This document shows positions 12,036 through 20,775 of a stretch of 64,000 nt of DNA, one piece after another. A model generated the notes under the pieces. The model was not told where the DNA came from. It did not search any database and was given only the letters and a program-made list of their open reading frames with translations. Source of the DNA: Ramicandelaber brevisporus (taxonomy: Eukaryota > Kickxellomycota > Ramicandelaberales > Ramicandelaberaceae). Numbering within the stretch: the first letter of the stretch is position 1; every line of letters begins with the position of its first letter. The translations under genes and the position numbers were made by a program. The DNA lies in NCBI GenBank assembly GCA_025201865.1, contig MU602686.1, positions 32,668-96,667 of the forward strand, written 5' to 3'.

Positions 12036-12684
12036 GGTTGATTTGGAATGAGAGATGATGATGATTATTTCGATAACCGAATAGTGTAATCGGCGAGTGA
12101 GGGAATGAGTTAGTGAGTAAGCGGGAGAGTGAGTGAGTTGGTCAGCGAGTGAATGAGGAATGCTTTTGCTTGATGAGTGTAGAGAATACAATGCAGGAAA
12201 GGAAGTTGGAGCTCGAGTGCTCGTCTTTTATTGTCCCTGGTGGCCTCCTCCATGTTGTTGGGTATCTACACTGCAGGTAATCTCGCGTTCGATATGCTCG
12301 TATCCATGCATGCGTTTATTTTGTTAACATTAGGAGATCTTTAAGGGGGAATTGTTCAGTGGGCTCGAATGGCTCTCTCCAGTGGAAATGGTCATAACAA
12401 ATAAACTGAAACACTCCTGAATAAAGCGAAAGGGTGAACAAACAATATTCAACAAACGAGTCACGAGGAAACTCAAGAGAGTGATTGAGGCGATAAACAG
12501 CGATATCAGGGAAACTAACCATTGATGTTTTAAAAGAAAAGTGTCTTTAAATCATTATCGGGTAAAAACAAAGCCGAACTGGCCATTTTTGCAATTGCAA
12601 TTGCGGCCAACTCAAGAACATGTATCAATGATAATTAATATAGTCTGGAAAATGGTTCAAGCAATGATCAATTTAGGGCTATGA
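12036..12684. promoter_or_regulatory. Upstream region of the short PSYAP gene and 3' flank of the CUE gene
   Basis: About 650 bases without a gene. Close to the PSYAP start there is degenerate GAGTGAGT-type repeat sequence (about 12085-12150), probably leader or promoter. The part near 12500-12680 is AT-rich and serves as the 3' flank of the Cue1-like gene. No known binding site can be assigned. Confidence 0.5.
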
Positions 12685-13437
12685 TTACTCCGTGGCATTT
12701 GGTGCTGCTGTTGCTGCTGCTGTCTCAACCTCGCTCACTGTGCTTTCAGGCTTCTGTTCTGGCTGTTCTGGCTGTTCTTGCTGTTCTGGCTGTTCATGTT
12801 GCTTCTTCTTCTTTTCCAGGAACCGCTGACGAGCCTGCAACAGTAGGAACTCCTTCTTCTTCTCCAGCACAGTCTGTCTCTTTACGCCTTCTCTTTCCCA
12901 CACATTTGGTTGAGCTTCAGGCAGCGGTGACTCTGGAGTCCGTTCCTTCACATTGAATCTGCTTGGCAACGACTTGTCCATTGCTCGGCCAGTTCCACTT
13001 CCAGACGGACTAACTGATGCAGCATTCGAATCTGACTGTGTCTGGGTTGAACCGTTTCCGCCTTGTCTCTGCGCAGCCAGAATCTCATTTGCAGCAACAA
13101 CTGCAGGATCCGGAGGAGGCATTGGCAGAGTGCCATCGTTGCGTAGAATGTTGTCGCTTGTAATTTCAACAGAGCCGGTGCGGGCCAAGTCATATCTCAC
13201 TGCCTCTTCTGGCAACTGCGGGAACATCTGAAGCACCGATTGAACCATGTGCGGCCGAACTGTAAAGCGTGGAAGCCGCCGGTCGCCTGGGATATTGCCA
13301 GCTAGCGGATCGTTGCCAGATTGAGAGCTGTTGCCGCTGCCATTGTTACCGGCGGCGGTGGTGGGACCATTGAGAACCCACCGGTAGACGAGATATACAA
13401 CCACTACCGATACCAGCAGTGCAACTGTGTCGTTCAT
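12685..13437 (-). CDS. Cue1-like CUE-domain ER membrane protein
   Basis: 250 aa. An N-terminal membrane anchor (about residues 5-22, LLVSVVVVYLVYRWVL) is followed by a short linker and a CUE ubiquitin-binding domain at about 58-100 (MVQSVLQMFPQLP, then VRYDLARTGSVE). A C-terminal basic helix at about 180-215 (VLEKKKEFLLLQARQRFLEKK) resembles the Ubc7-binding region of Cue1. In yeast, Cue1 tethers and activates the E2 Ubc7 at the ER for ERAD. Anchor, CUE domain and helix in this order give a good match to Cue1/Cue4, but E2 binding is inferred. It shares a 264-bp divergent promoter with the HIT gene. The C-terminus has a short EQ-rich run. Confidence 0.85.
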   Translation of the reverse strand: MNDTVALLVSVVVVYLVYRWVLNGPTTAAGNNGSGNSSQSGNDPLAGNIPGDRRLPRFTVRPHMVQSVLQMFPQLPEEAVRYDLARTGSVEITSDNILRNDGTLPMPPPDPAVVAANEILAAQRQGGNGSTQTQSDSNAASVSPSGSGTGRAMDKSLPSRFNVKERTPESPLPEAQPNVWEREGVKRQTVLEKKKEFLLLQARQRFLEKKKKQHEQPEQQEQPEQPEQKPESTVSEVETAAATAAPNATE

Positions 13438-13701
13438 CAGCCGTTTGAAGAAGAAGAAAACGAAGAGGAAAAAAAAAAAGGAAAAGAGATTTTATACGTG
13501 GAGTTGTTGAGATATTATCGCACACAGTCGAGCCGAGTGAGCAAGCGAGTGAGCAAGCGAGTGAGTTGGGCAGAGAGATGGTGGTCTGCTCTTTATCACA
13601 AAACACAACACAGTACGACACAATACAGTGGTCTACTTCCCGAAATCAACACGCGAACTTATCAACATCAAACATAACAGAACAGAACATAACATAACAG
13701 A
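13438..13701. promoter_or_regulatory. Divergent promoter, Cue1-like (-) and HIT (+)
   Basis: 264 bases separate the two start codons, so both promoters must lie here. It contains an A run and degenerate GAGTGAGCAAGC repeats (about 13535-13567). The HIT leader ends in a repetitive AACATAACAGAA motif directly before the ATG. Confidence 0.7.
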
Positions 13702-14133
13702 ATGTCGTGCATCTTCTGCCGTATTGTCAAGGGCGAGATCCCGTCTTTCAAGCTTATCGAGACTACGCGCTCTTTCGCCTTCTTCGACATTGGCCCGCTG
13801 TCTCGTGGTCACGCTCTGATTATCCCAAAAGAACATGCCGAATTTGCCCATCAACTTTCGGATGAGTCTCTGAGCGATGTCTTGCCAATTGCCAAGCGTA
13901 TTGCCAAGGCTGTGGGTGCCGAAAACTACAACATTCTGCAGAACAATGGCAAAATTGCTCACCAGGAAGTCCCGCATGTCCATTTCCATGTCATTCCAAA
14001 GTGGAAGGCATCTGATGAGGAGGGTCTGGTTATTGGATGGCCAGCTAAGCCAGCTGATATGGGCGATCTGAAGAAGTTGCACCAGGAAATTGTCGAGAAG
14101 ATCTCCACCGAAGGTCTTAAGAATGTTCTCTAA
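13702..14133 (+). CDS. HNT1: HIT-family nucleoside phosphoramidase (Hnt1/HINT-like)
   Basis: 143 aa, full family length. It opens with the zinc-type CIFCRIVKGEIPS motif and carries the histidine triad HVHFHVIP near residues 94-101, preceded by QNNGKIAHQEVP. These are the hallmarks of the Hnt1/HINT branch, which hydrolyses adenosine 5'-monophosphoramidate and related lysyl-AMP adducts in cytosol and nucleus. No insertion or poly-Q is present, unlike most neighbours. The start ATG is the only sensible one. Confidence 0.95.
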   Translation: MSCIFCRIVKGEIPSFKLIETTRSFAFFDIGPLSRGHALIIPKEHAEFAHQLSDESLSDVLPIAKRIAKAVGAENYNILQNNGKIAHQEVPHVHFHVIPKWKASDEEGLVIGWPAKPADMGDLKKLHQEIVEKISTEGLKNVL

Positions 14134-14267
14134 ATACGGTTTTATTTAGTTAAAGCACGATTGAGCAGATCTGTACCAAGCGAGATTCTACCAAGTGCAC
14201 ATACCGTCAGTTTGATTACTGCATTGAAGAAGAGAGATCAGTTGATGCGATGAAGAATTACATTTTA

Positions 14268-14600
14268 CTAAAATGTGATGAAAGTAGCCGTACCGCCTTC
14301 CTTCAACGCGCTTGGAAGCTTCGACTCAAGTTTAGCAGTGACCTTCGCCTTGACACCAGAATCCTTCACAAGCAAAAGATGAAGCTCGTCTGGTCCAATC
14401 ACCGAGTCAGTTGTAATCTTGAAATCACCTTTGAGATCGTCGAAATTATCATACTCAAGAGTGGCACCAACTCCTTGAAGGAAATATTCAACAGGAACAT
14501 TCAGCGTAAACTGAGCCTCAATAAGGCCATGATCGCTGGTGAACTCACTGAAAATCGCGCCATCTTTTCCAATAAGTTTGCCAGGCGCAGTCTTTGTCAT
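14268..14600 (-). CDS. Small beta-rich protein of unknown function
   Basis: 110 aa from the ATG at 14600 (MTKTAPGKLIGKDG). A longer form from the ATG at 14741 adds 47 residues of His/Ser/Thr low complexity encoded by a TGATG microsatellite, so I prefer the shorter. The body alternates short hydrophobic strands with charged turns and ends GGTATFITF. Codon use is like the conserved neighbours, which supports a real gene. It is convergent with the HIT gene, with only 134 bases between stops. No family recognised; no signal peptide or membrane segment. Confidence 0.6.
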   Translation of the reverse strand: MTKTAPGKLIGKDGAIFSEFTSDHGLIEAQFTLNVPVEYFLQGVGATLEYDNFDDLKGDFKITTDSVIGPDELHLLLVKDSGVKAKVTAKLESKLPSALKEGGTATFITF

Positions 14601-15329
14601 TTGTGGAAGGATAAATGGCGAGCGAAATATGAAACTGTTGGGAGAAGTTGTGTTGGAAGGAGATGTGATGTGATGTGATGTGATGTGATGTGGAGGTTCG
14701 GTGACTATGTTTGTGGACGGAAGGTTGAGCACTGCATCCATTTATACATTCAGAGAACGGCACGAGCATCGTGGACAGCCTTGCATTTCGAGAATCGAAA
14801 GAAAAGTTGATGTGGGGAGAGAGTAGGGAGAAGGGGGTTCGCAATGCTCCATCTCTCTGCTTCGTCGAATGAGAGCGCATACAAGGATGCAGAGGTCATG
14901 CTATTCGGGAAAAAGTGGCCACCCGTATACACTGACCTAATAAATGTCTCGGAGTTAAGGGAATGGACTGTGAGAGTATACACGCGGCGCAGTTTTACAT
15001 ATCAACAGTCACCTCAATATCAGACCGATCGTACAACATGCAAGGGAATAGGCTGTAAAGAGTGCGGAGGATATGCACACACATGCAAACATACAAATCA
15101 AGTTGACTGTATATCTTTCGAAGTCGGATGTAATGTGTGCAGTCAACTTGTGTATCACGCCACTGCCGGCATCAAAGCTGAGAATTCAATTGTGTCTGTT
15201 TGAATAAGACATCATAAAAAAGTAAATAAAGAAGAGGAGAGTGTATTTAGGATTAAATGACACTCGCTGCACCACACTTTCGTTTTACACGCTTTAACGA
15301 TAACTTGAGCGGATTTGCCCCGAGAAAAT
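14601..15329. other. Intergenic region between the small protein and the C7orf50 homologue
   Basis: Holds the promoter of the small minus-strand gene and the 3' flank of the WKF gene. A (GATGT)n microsatellite lies at 14662-14691. A plus-strand frame at 14844-15203 (119 codons, seven Cys) is open but uses ATA, CTA, CGG and GGG codons freely, unlike the neighbours, and I do not call it a gene. Confidence 0.55.
14662..14691. repeat. (GATGT)n pentanucleotide microsatellite
   Basis: About six head-to-tail GATGT units upstream of the 110-aa protein. It encodes the HHITS-type residues of the optional longer N-terminus. Confidence 0.85.
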
Positions 15330-15553
15330 TTACTTTTTAAGTTGCTTAATAACTTTACGTGCACGGGATCTCCATTTGTCTGCACGCTTGGCATTTGCTG
15401 CGGTATCTTCAGCAGCCTTTTTTGCAGCAGCTTCAATGGCTTCCGGATCATCCTCTTCCGCTGCTGCTGCTTCTGCTTCAATTTGAGCCCCTTGTTCTTG
15501 TTGTTGCTGTTGCTCTTCTTTGTTTCCATTATTCTTCTTTCTTTTCTTTGTGC

Positions 15554-15590
<37 letters not shown>

Positions 15591-16214
15591 TTGTTGCTGC
15601 TGAGACTGGTCGACTGATGGAATCTCAAATGGGAGTTGTTTCTTTTCATCTATGTACAGTTTGGCTTGATCCAATGTTCTTTCTCTTCCTTTGCCCACCA
15701 GTCCATCAATATACTCCAGCATTACTTTAAAGTCACTGCTATTAACTTCGTTTTCATCGTACATGTTGTTTAATAGCCATTCTTGCACATTCTTCTGGAA
15801 TTTCCAGCTAGTTTTGTCACTTTTCCACAATTTCAAATAGTCTGAGCCAGTTTCTGATGCTGGCTTCTTTGCTGGTGCATTGGCGAGTGCCTCGGCTGCA
15901 GCTTCTAATCTGGCTCTTCTCTTTTCGCGCATTCTGGTCTTCTTTTCCTCTTTGAACTTTCGATATGCTCGCTGCTCAGCCGTCTCTTCTGGATCAGTAA
16001 AATCGCCTGCATCGGCATCGTCTCCATCTGCATTCACATTCAGCTCTGGACCGCGTCGTGACCGCTTGCGTTCATTCGTGGCTGTCTCGATGGATGTGCT
16101 TTCGTTGGTCTCATTCACCACTCCAGCTGTAGCTGTAGTTGCAGGTGGTGCAGCAGACTCTGCGTCCTTTTGAGCAGACTTTGCAGCCTTTTGCTTCTTA
16201 TCTGACTTGCCCAT
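15330..16214 (-). CDS. WKF-domain protein (C7orf50 homologue)
   Basis: 294 aa. A WKF domain spans about residues 125-185 (YLKLWKSDKTSWKFQKN, WLLNNMYDE, then MLEYIDGLVGKGRE), the signature of the C7orf50 family; human members are nucleolar and poorly characterised. The N-terminus is Lys/Ala-rich with a basic KRSRRG stretch and a charged helix (RKFKEEKKTRMREKRRARLE), fitting a nucleolar protein. After the domain come a long pure Q run (about 205-221), KKRKKN, an acidic Ala/Glu segment and a basic tail ending RKVIKQLKK. The Q run is encoded mostly by CAG. Divergent from Arl1. Confidence 0.88.
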
Positions 16215-16535
16215 TGTTCAATCTCGTTCTCGCAGATCAGCCAAAAGCCGTCCTTCTTTTCTTTTTTTTCTGTTTTTAATAAGGGAAACAAGCAGCCGCA
16301 ATTTAGTTTTTGTGTGTGGTTGGCGTGGTGGTTGGTGTAGTGGTTATACTCGCTTCGGGACTTCATTCTGTCCGCTACTCACCTGTTTTCTCTACACCTG
16401 CTAGCCAGTTTGTAAGGCCACGTTGCACTGCCAGTCAACCTTCCTACCTTCCTACCTTCCAATCAGCTTGATTATCCCATTGTAATCTTTCTTACGATCG
16501 CACTGCCCTCCCCCTCTCTACTCCCCCCCTCCACG
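16215..16535. promoter_or_regulatory. Divergent promoter, WKF gene (-) and ARL1 (+)
   Basis: 321 bases between the two start codons. The ARL1 side ends in a strongly pyrimidine-rich leader (about 16500-16534, runs of CCCCCTCT). No TATA box is clear. Confidence 0.65.
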
Positions 16536-17081
16536 ATGGGCAACCTCTTCTCCAGCTTGTTCGGCCGCCTGTATGGCCAGACCGAACACCGCATCCTCAT
16601 TCTCGGCCTTGATGCTGCCGGCAAGACCACCGTTCTCTATCGCCTGCAGCTCGGCGAAGTCGTCTCCTCTCTACCCACCATCGGCTTCAACCTCGAGACT
16701 ATCACTCACAAGAACGTCAAGTTCACTGCGTGGGATCTTGGCGGTCAAACTTCGATTCGTCCATACTGGCGCTGCTACTACGCCAACACCGATGCCATTG
16801 TGTACGTTGTTGATTCGGCCGACCGGGACCGCATTGGTACATCGAGAGATGAGCTGTTCAACATGCTGGATGAGGAGGAGCTGCAGAATGCCATTTTGCT
16901 AGTGCTGGCGAATAAGCAGGACATGCCAGGTGCGATGTCGGCTTCAGAGGTTAGCAACGCGCTTGGACTGGGAAGATTGAAGAACAGACAATGGTCGATC
17001 TTCCGCACCAGCGCAATCACAGGCGAAGGAATCACGGAGAGCATGGACTGGCTTGTCAACGCCATTCAAACGAGGAAATAA
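16536..17081 (+). CDS. ARL1: ADP-ribosylation factor-like GTPase Arl1
   Basis: 181 aa, exact family length. Gly2 for N-myristoylation ([10 protein letters not shown]), P-loop GLDAAGKTT, switch [10 protein letters not shown], switch [19 protein letters not shown] and the base-binding NKQD are all intact. The Ala in GLDAAGKT and the WRCYY block separate Arl1/Arf from Arl2/3. In yeast Arl1 acts at the trans-Golgi to recruit GRIP-domain golgins. No insertions. Codon use is strongly C/G-ending at the start, as in a well-expressed gene. Confidence 0.96.
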   Translation: MGNLFSSLFGRLYGQTEHRILILGLDAAGKTTVLYRLQLGEVVSSLPTIGFNLETITHKNVKFTAWDLGGQTSIRPYWRCYYANTDAIVYVVDSADRDRIGTSRDELFNMLDEEELQNAILLVLANKQDMPGAMSASEVSNALGLGRLKNRQWSIFRTSAITGEGITESMDWLVNAIQTRK

Positions 17082-17206
17082 TGTCTGCTTCTTTAAACTA
17101 TGCATATATATGGTTTATTATTCACTTGACTAATTCTCAAACTTTAACTTGTATTGTAACTTAATGAACTTAAAGGGAAACAATCAAATCAAATCAATAA
17201 TCAAAA

Positions 17207-20089
17207 TCAAACGTAAATGCCTTCAATGCGCTCGCTGGTCGGCCAAGAAATCTCAAACTTGACAGTGCATGTGGAGCTCTTACCTGGCGCGATACCAAGC
17301 ACCCAGTGCAACACACCTTTGATATCTGGCGACCAGTACGGCTTCTGCGTTCCAGTGATTGGCAGCTCCAATCCTTCATCATCGTCATCGTCGTCATCAT
17401 CATCAACCAAATCGGACAACAACGTGGCCGGCTCGGACTCCCTTGACATAATTGAACCAGCATCAGCAGCCTTGGCAGTCTTGGACTTGTCCTTGTCCTT
17501 GTTGCCATCCTTGAACAGGCGACTAAACGCACCGCCCGTCTTTGTCTTCTGCGACACACTCGAATCCAGCTGAGACAACGATACTGTGCTGGCAGATGCA
17601 GTGTTCGCGTTATCAGCTTCACTGACATGGCGTGGAGATGGCTCAAGCAGCTTAATCTTGATTTCTTCGTCAGTCGTGTGCGGCGTCGCTTCCTCAACAT
17701 GGATCAGAATCGGAACCTTCGTCTTGTTGTTCTTGATGACGATGCGCTGCTCGCTGGCTACCTCCGTGATACGATTGCTAGCGCTGACTGATGACAGCCA
17801 TGATCCATTAACCTTCTTCTTGGTCTTGGCTGGTGGGTAAGAAACAGACACAGATGAGTCCACACCAAGGCTAATCTCAATCTTGTCGCCAGCTGCAATC
17901 GGATCAAAGAACGAGGTTTTGTTCACAAGCGAGTTGTCCAGGAAAACGGTGCTCTTGCCAGGCAGCAAAGTAAAGTCAGACGAGTTGCGAACCTTGGCGG
18001 AGAGGAACACATCCTGAGTGAGACACGGACGAGCAACGTGCTTGAAAACAGCTGGCAGCTCAAGAACGGCAATGGTGGCCTTGTGTGGAATGTTGTCGCT
18101 CGGGACAGTTACAGTTGCTGGCACCTCGTATGTGGCATTGATGACACCTTGAGTAACCTTGGCTGTCTTGACCTGGTCGGCCTTGGACACCTTGGCGGCC
18201 TTCTTGAGCGCATCGAGACCAGAGTCGATCTTGGGAGGTGGCGGCGGAGGTGGCAAAGGATTGACAATAGGACGGCCGCGGTCAGTTGTAAGCGGTGTGT
18301 TCGAGTTGGCATTGAAATATGCCAGATATGGATTGTCTGATGACTGCGCGGAAGCCGCAACCGCAGAAGCCGCAATCATATCATCATAGCCCGGAGAATA
18401 GTAGGAGGAGCTGCCAAGAGAGCCTCCATATAGAGCTACTGTTTGAAGAGAAGAGTCAGGCGCGGAATACGCAACAGGCTGATACTGTGATGCTTGAGCC
18501 GCATGAACACCTGACAAACGTGATAGTACACCCGTTTTTGGCGGTGCTGCTGATGCTGTAACTAGTGCCGATGATGCTGCGGCTGCAATGGCTGCAGATG
18601 ATTGTGGCATAGGAGCACTAATCCTGCTGATGGCGGGTGGCTTGTACAAATTGACAGTCCACTCCTTGATCTCCGGCGGCTCACTGTACACTTGAGGCTT
18701 CGCTGTCGACAGAATAATGCGCGCATCCTGCCAAATCTCGCTCGTGTTCTGCTTGATATTCGCCATGTAGGTCACCTCCACCGTGGCCGAGTCGCTCGAC
18801 GCGCGAACATCGTACTGCGGAGTCCAACTGGGACCATTCATCACGTACGAGATCACAAGTGACACAGTCTGATCACCCACCGACTCAAACACTGCCTTGG
18901 CAATGTTGCATTCCACAAGAGCACGACCGCGTCGCTTGGCTTCACGCTTCTGCAGCTGCTGAACTCGATGCTGCTGTTGTTGAACCCGATGCTGTTGTTG
19001 CTGCTGACGAACCTTGCGGCGTGGCTTGGGTGCAACCGGACGCGTCTTCTTGTCAGCGGCATCCTCTTCGTCCAATGCAGCCAATTCAGCAGTGATCTGA
19101 CCGTCACGAATCTGCTTGTCTGCAATTTCTTTTCTGATCTCGCGACCGCGCGTACCGTAGAACGACATGACATCGACCATGGTCTTGAAGCAGGTATCTG
19201 GAGTCACCTTTGGACCATCACCACTGCTCATGGCTTCTTTTGTGGAAACACTCTTGAAAGTCGTACCGTAAACCTTGACTGGATCCGTCATATCGACCAT
19301 GTTGCGACTGAACTTGTTCAGCAAACCAAACTCAATGTCCAACCCTTCAATTGATGACTTGATCGCCTTTTGCTCTTCCTTCAAAGAAACACGCTTGATT
19401 TCACGAGCCTTGTTGTTTGCGATGCGCTCCGGATCATTCTCCCACGATTCAATCATCGCCTTCTCCAATGCCTCAGCCTCGGCAAGCTCCTTCCTCCACT
19501 GCCTCTCCTCCTCGGCATCATCAGCAGCAGCGGCATTGTCTCCACCAACTGCGTCAAACGCCACCGGTGAACCAACCTCTTCAACCGTCGCAAAGCTGCT
19601 CTTGGTGTGCGTGGCCGCAGAAGCAGCGTCGGCATAGGATTTGGTTGTGGCAGCAGCGGCAGCAAGTTTCGCAGTAGCAGCAGCAACCAGTTTCGCAGCC
19701 TTAGCCTTCTCTCTCTTCCTGGCCTTGTAGTACGTTGCAAAGTCCACATCGTCATCGTCTTCATCCTCGGTCTCCGAATCCGAATCATCGGCGCTATCGT
19801 CGTCATCCTCATCGTCATCATTGTCATCATCCTCAGCACCAGTCTTGGCGAGATGGCGGCGCTGCATCTTACCTTTGCGAACGCTAATGTCAAGCAAATT
19901 GACTTTGCTTGGCGTCTCCATACGAATCGTATCAGCGTCCAGCGTCTTTGGCAAACCCTTGATACGGATCGCATTCTGGCCATGTTTGACGTGGATGTTG
20001 GTCACGACACGCTTGACAAGAGCGCTGTTGGTGTACACGGTGGCCTCGCGCACTGGATGCTTGTGAGCGTAAACAGTCTGGCAGTGCAT
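17207..20089 (-). CDS. DUF4140/DUF4139 (mucoidy-inhibitor-A-like) protein
   Basis: 960 aa. The N-terminal DUF4140 part starts at once (HPVREATVYTNSALVKRVV, then GLPKTLDADTIRME). It is broken by a very acidic insert (about residues 85-115) and Ala-rich sequence, followed by a coiled-coil region. DUF4139 runs from about residue 395 to the end (VSLVISYVMNGPSWTPQYDV, then IILSTAKPQ, with the closing IKGVLHWVLGIAPG). Two long low-complexity loops and a D run lie inside it. The family is widespread in bacteria and fungi and has no settled biochemical role. The start matches the conserved N-terminus. Function unknown beyond the family. Confidence 0.87.
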   Translation of the reverse strand: MHCQTVYAHKHPVREATVYTNSALVKRVVTNIHVKHGQNAIRIKGLPKTLDADTIRMETPSKVNLLDISVRKGKMQRRHLAKTGAEDDDNDDDEDDDDSADDSDSETEDEDDDDVDFATYYKARKREKAKAAKLVAAATAKLAAAAATTKSYADAASAATHTKSSFATVEEVGSPVAFDAVGGDNAAAADDAEEERQWRKELAEAEALEKAMIESWENDPERIANNKAREIKRVSLKEEQKAIKSSIEGLDIEFGLLNKFSRNMVDMTDPVKVYGTTFKSVSTKEAMSSGDGPKVTPDTCFKTMVDVMSFYGTRGREIRKEIADKQIRDGQITAELAALDEEDAADKKTRPVAPKPRRKVRQQQQQHRVQQQQHRVQQLQKREAKRRGRALVECNIAKAVFESVGDQTVSLVISYVMNGPSWTPQYDVRASSDSATVEVTYMANIKQNTSEIWQDARIILSTAKPQVYSEPPEIKEWTVNLYKPPAISRISAPMPQSSAAIAAAASSALVTASAAPPKTGVLSRLSGVHAAQASQYQPVAYSAPDSSLQTVALYGGSLGSSSYYSPGYDDMIAASAVAASAQSSDNPYLAYFNANSNTPLTTDRGRPIVNPLPPPPPPPKIDSGLDALKKAAKVSKADQVKTAKVTQGVINATYEVPATVTVPSDNIPHKATIAVLELPAVFKHVARPCLTQDVFLSAKVRNSSDFTLLPGKSTVFLDNSLVNKTSFFDPIAAGDKIEISLGVDSSVSVSYPPAKTKKKVNGSWLSSVSASNRITEVASEQRIVIKNNKTKVPILIHVEEATPHTTDEEIKIKLLEPSPRHVSEADNANTASASTVSLSQLDSSVSQKTKTGGAFSRLFKDGNKDKDKSKTAKAADAGSIMSRESEPATLLSDLVDDDDDDDDDEGLELPITGTQKPYWSPDIKGVLHWVLGIAPGKSSTCTVKFEISWPTSERIEGIYV

Positions 20090-20775
20090 ACGTGGTTGTT
20101 TATGAGTACGATTGTGTTTGCGTGTGTGTATATGTGTGAGTGCGTGTGCGTGTGTGTACTTGAGCTGGTGTAGAGACAGAGACAGAACACAAACTCGCTG
20201 TCAAGTTTGCGAGTACCCTCCTCCCCTTTATACCGAGTGGCCAACTCATGCTGCTGCGCTTGCTGCGCTTGCTTCGCACTGTCAGAAAAAAATGACAACA
20301 CAAACACACTCATGCAAAAACAGACACACACAAAACTCCGACTCGAGTTGTGCAACGCCAACATTTCCACAATGGATGCATGATGCATTTTCCACACGGG
20401 TGTCACAAAGCCAACATCCAATCCTGCCTTCAGGAAAAACAATCCTGACAGTGTCAGTTCTTGCTGCGGTATTACGCTGCCTCTTGTCAAGCTTTGATTT
20501 AGGTATCAGGTAATAAAGCGTCGTTTAAAAAAACAAAAAACAAAAGTGTCAATGGGTCAGATAGAAGGCGTATAAAAAGGTGCAAATTGAAGGAGGAGTA
20601 GTAGGAGTAGTAATAGTGCGATTAAGTGAAAGATCACTTTGGAAGCGAGAGGAGGAGGGGAAAGTTGTAATAAAAGGTAGGTCAAAACAAATAATTATAG
20701 TAATAAATAATAGGGAGGGAAAGAAAAAAAACTCTATAACGCATAAGTAGTAAGAAGGCAAGAATGATTGATTCT
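20090..20775. other. Upstream region of the DUF4139 gene and 3' flank of the GATA gene
   Basis: About 690 bases. Near the DUF4139 start there is an irregular TGTGTG/GCGTGTG tract (about 20107-20160). The part beyond 20520 is AT-rich with A runs and should contain the GATA 3' end. No gene seen. Confidence 0.55.

Noticed and set aside
14844-15203. Plus-strand open frame of 119 codons with seven cysteines
   Set aside because: Codon use is unbiased and rich in ATA, CTA, CGG and GGG, unlike the neighbours. There is no signal peptide and no family resemblance, and it lies in the promoter of the small minus-strand gene.
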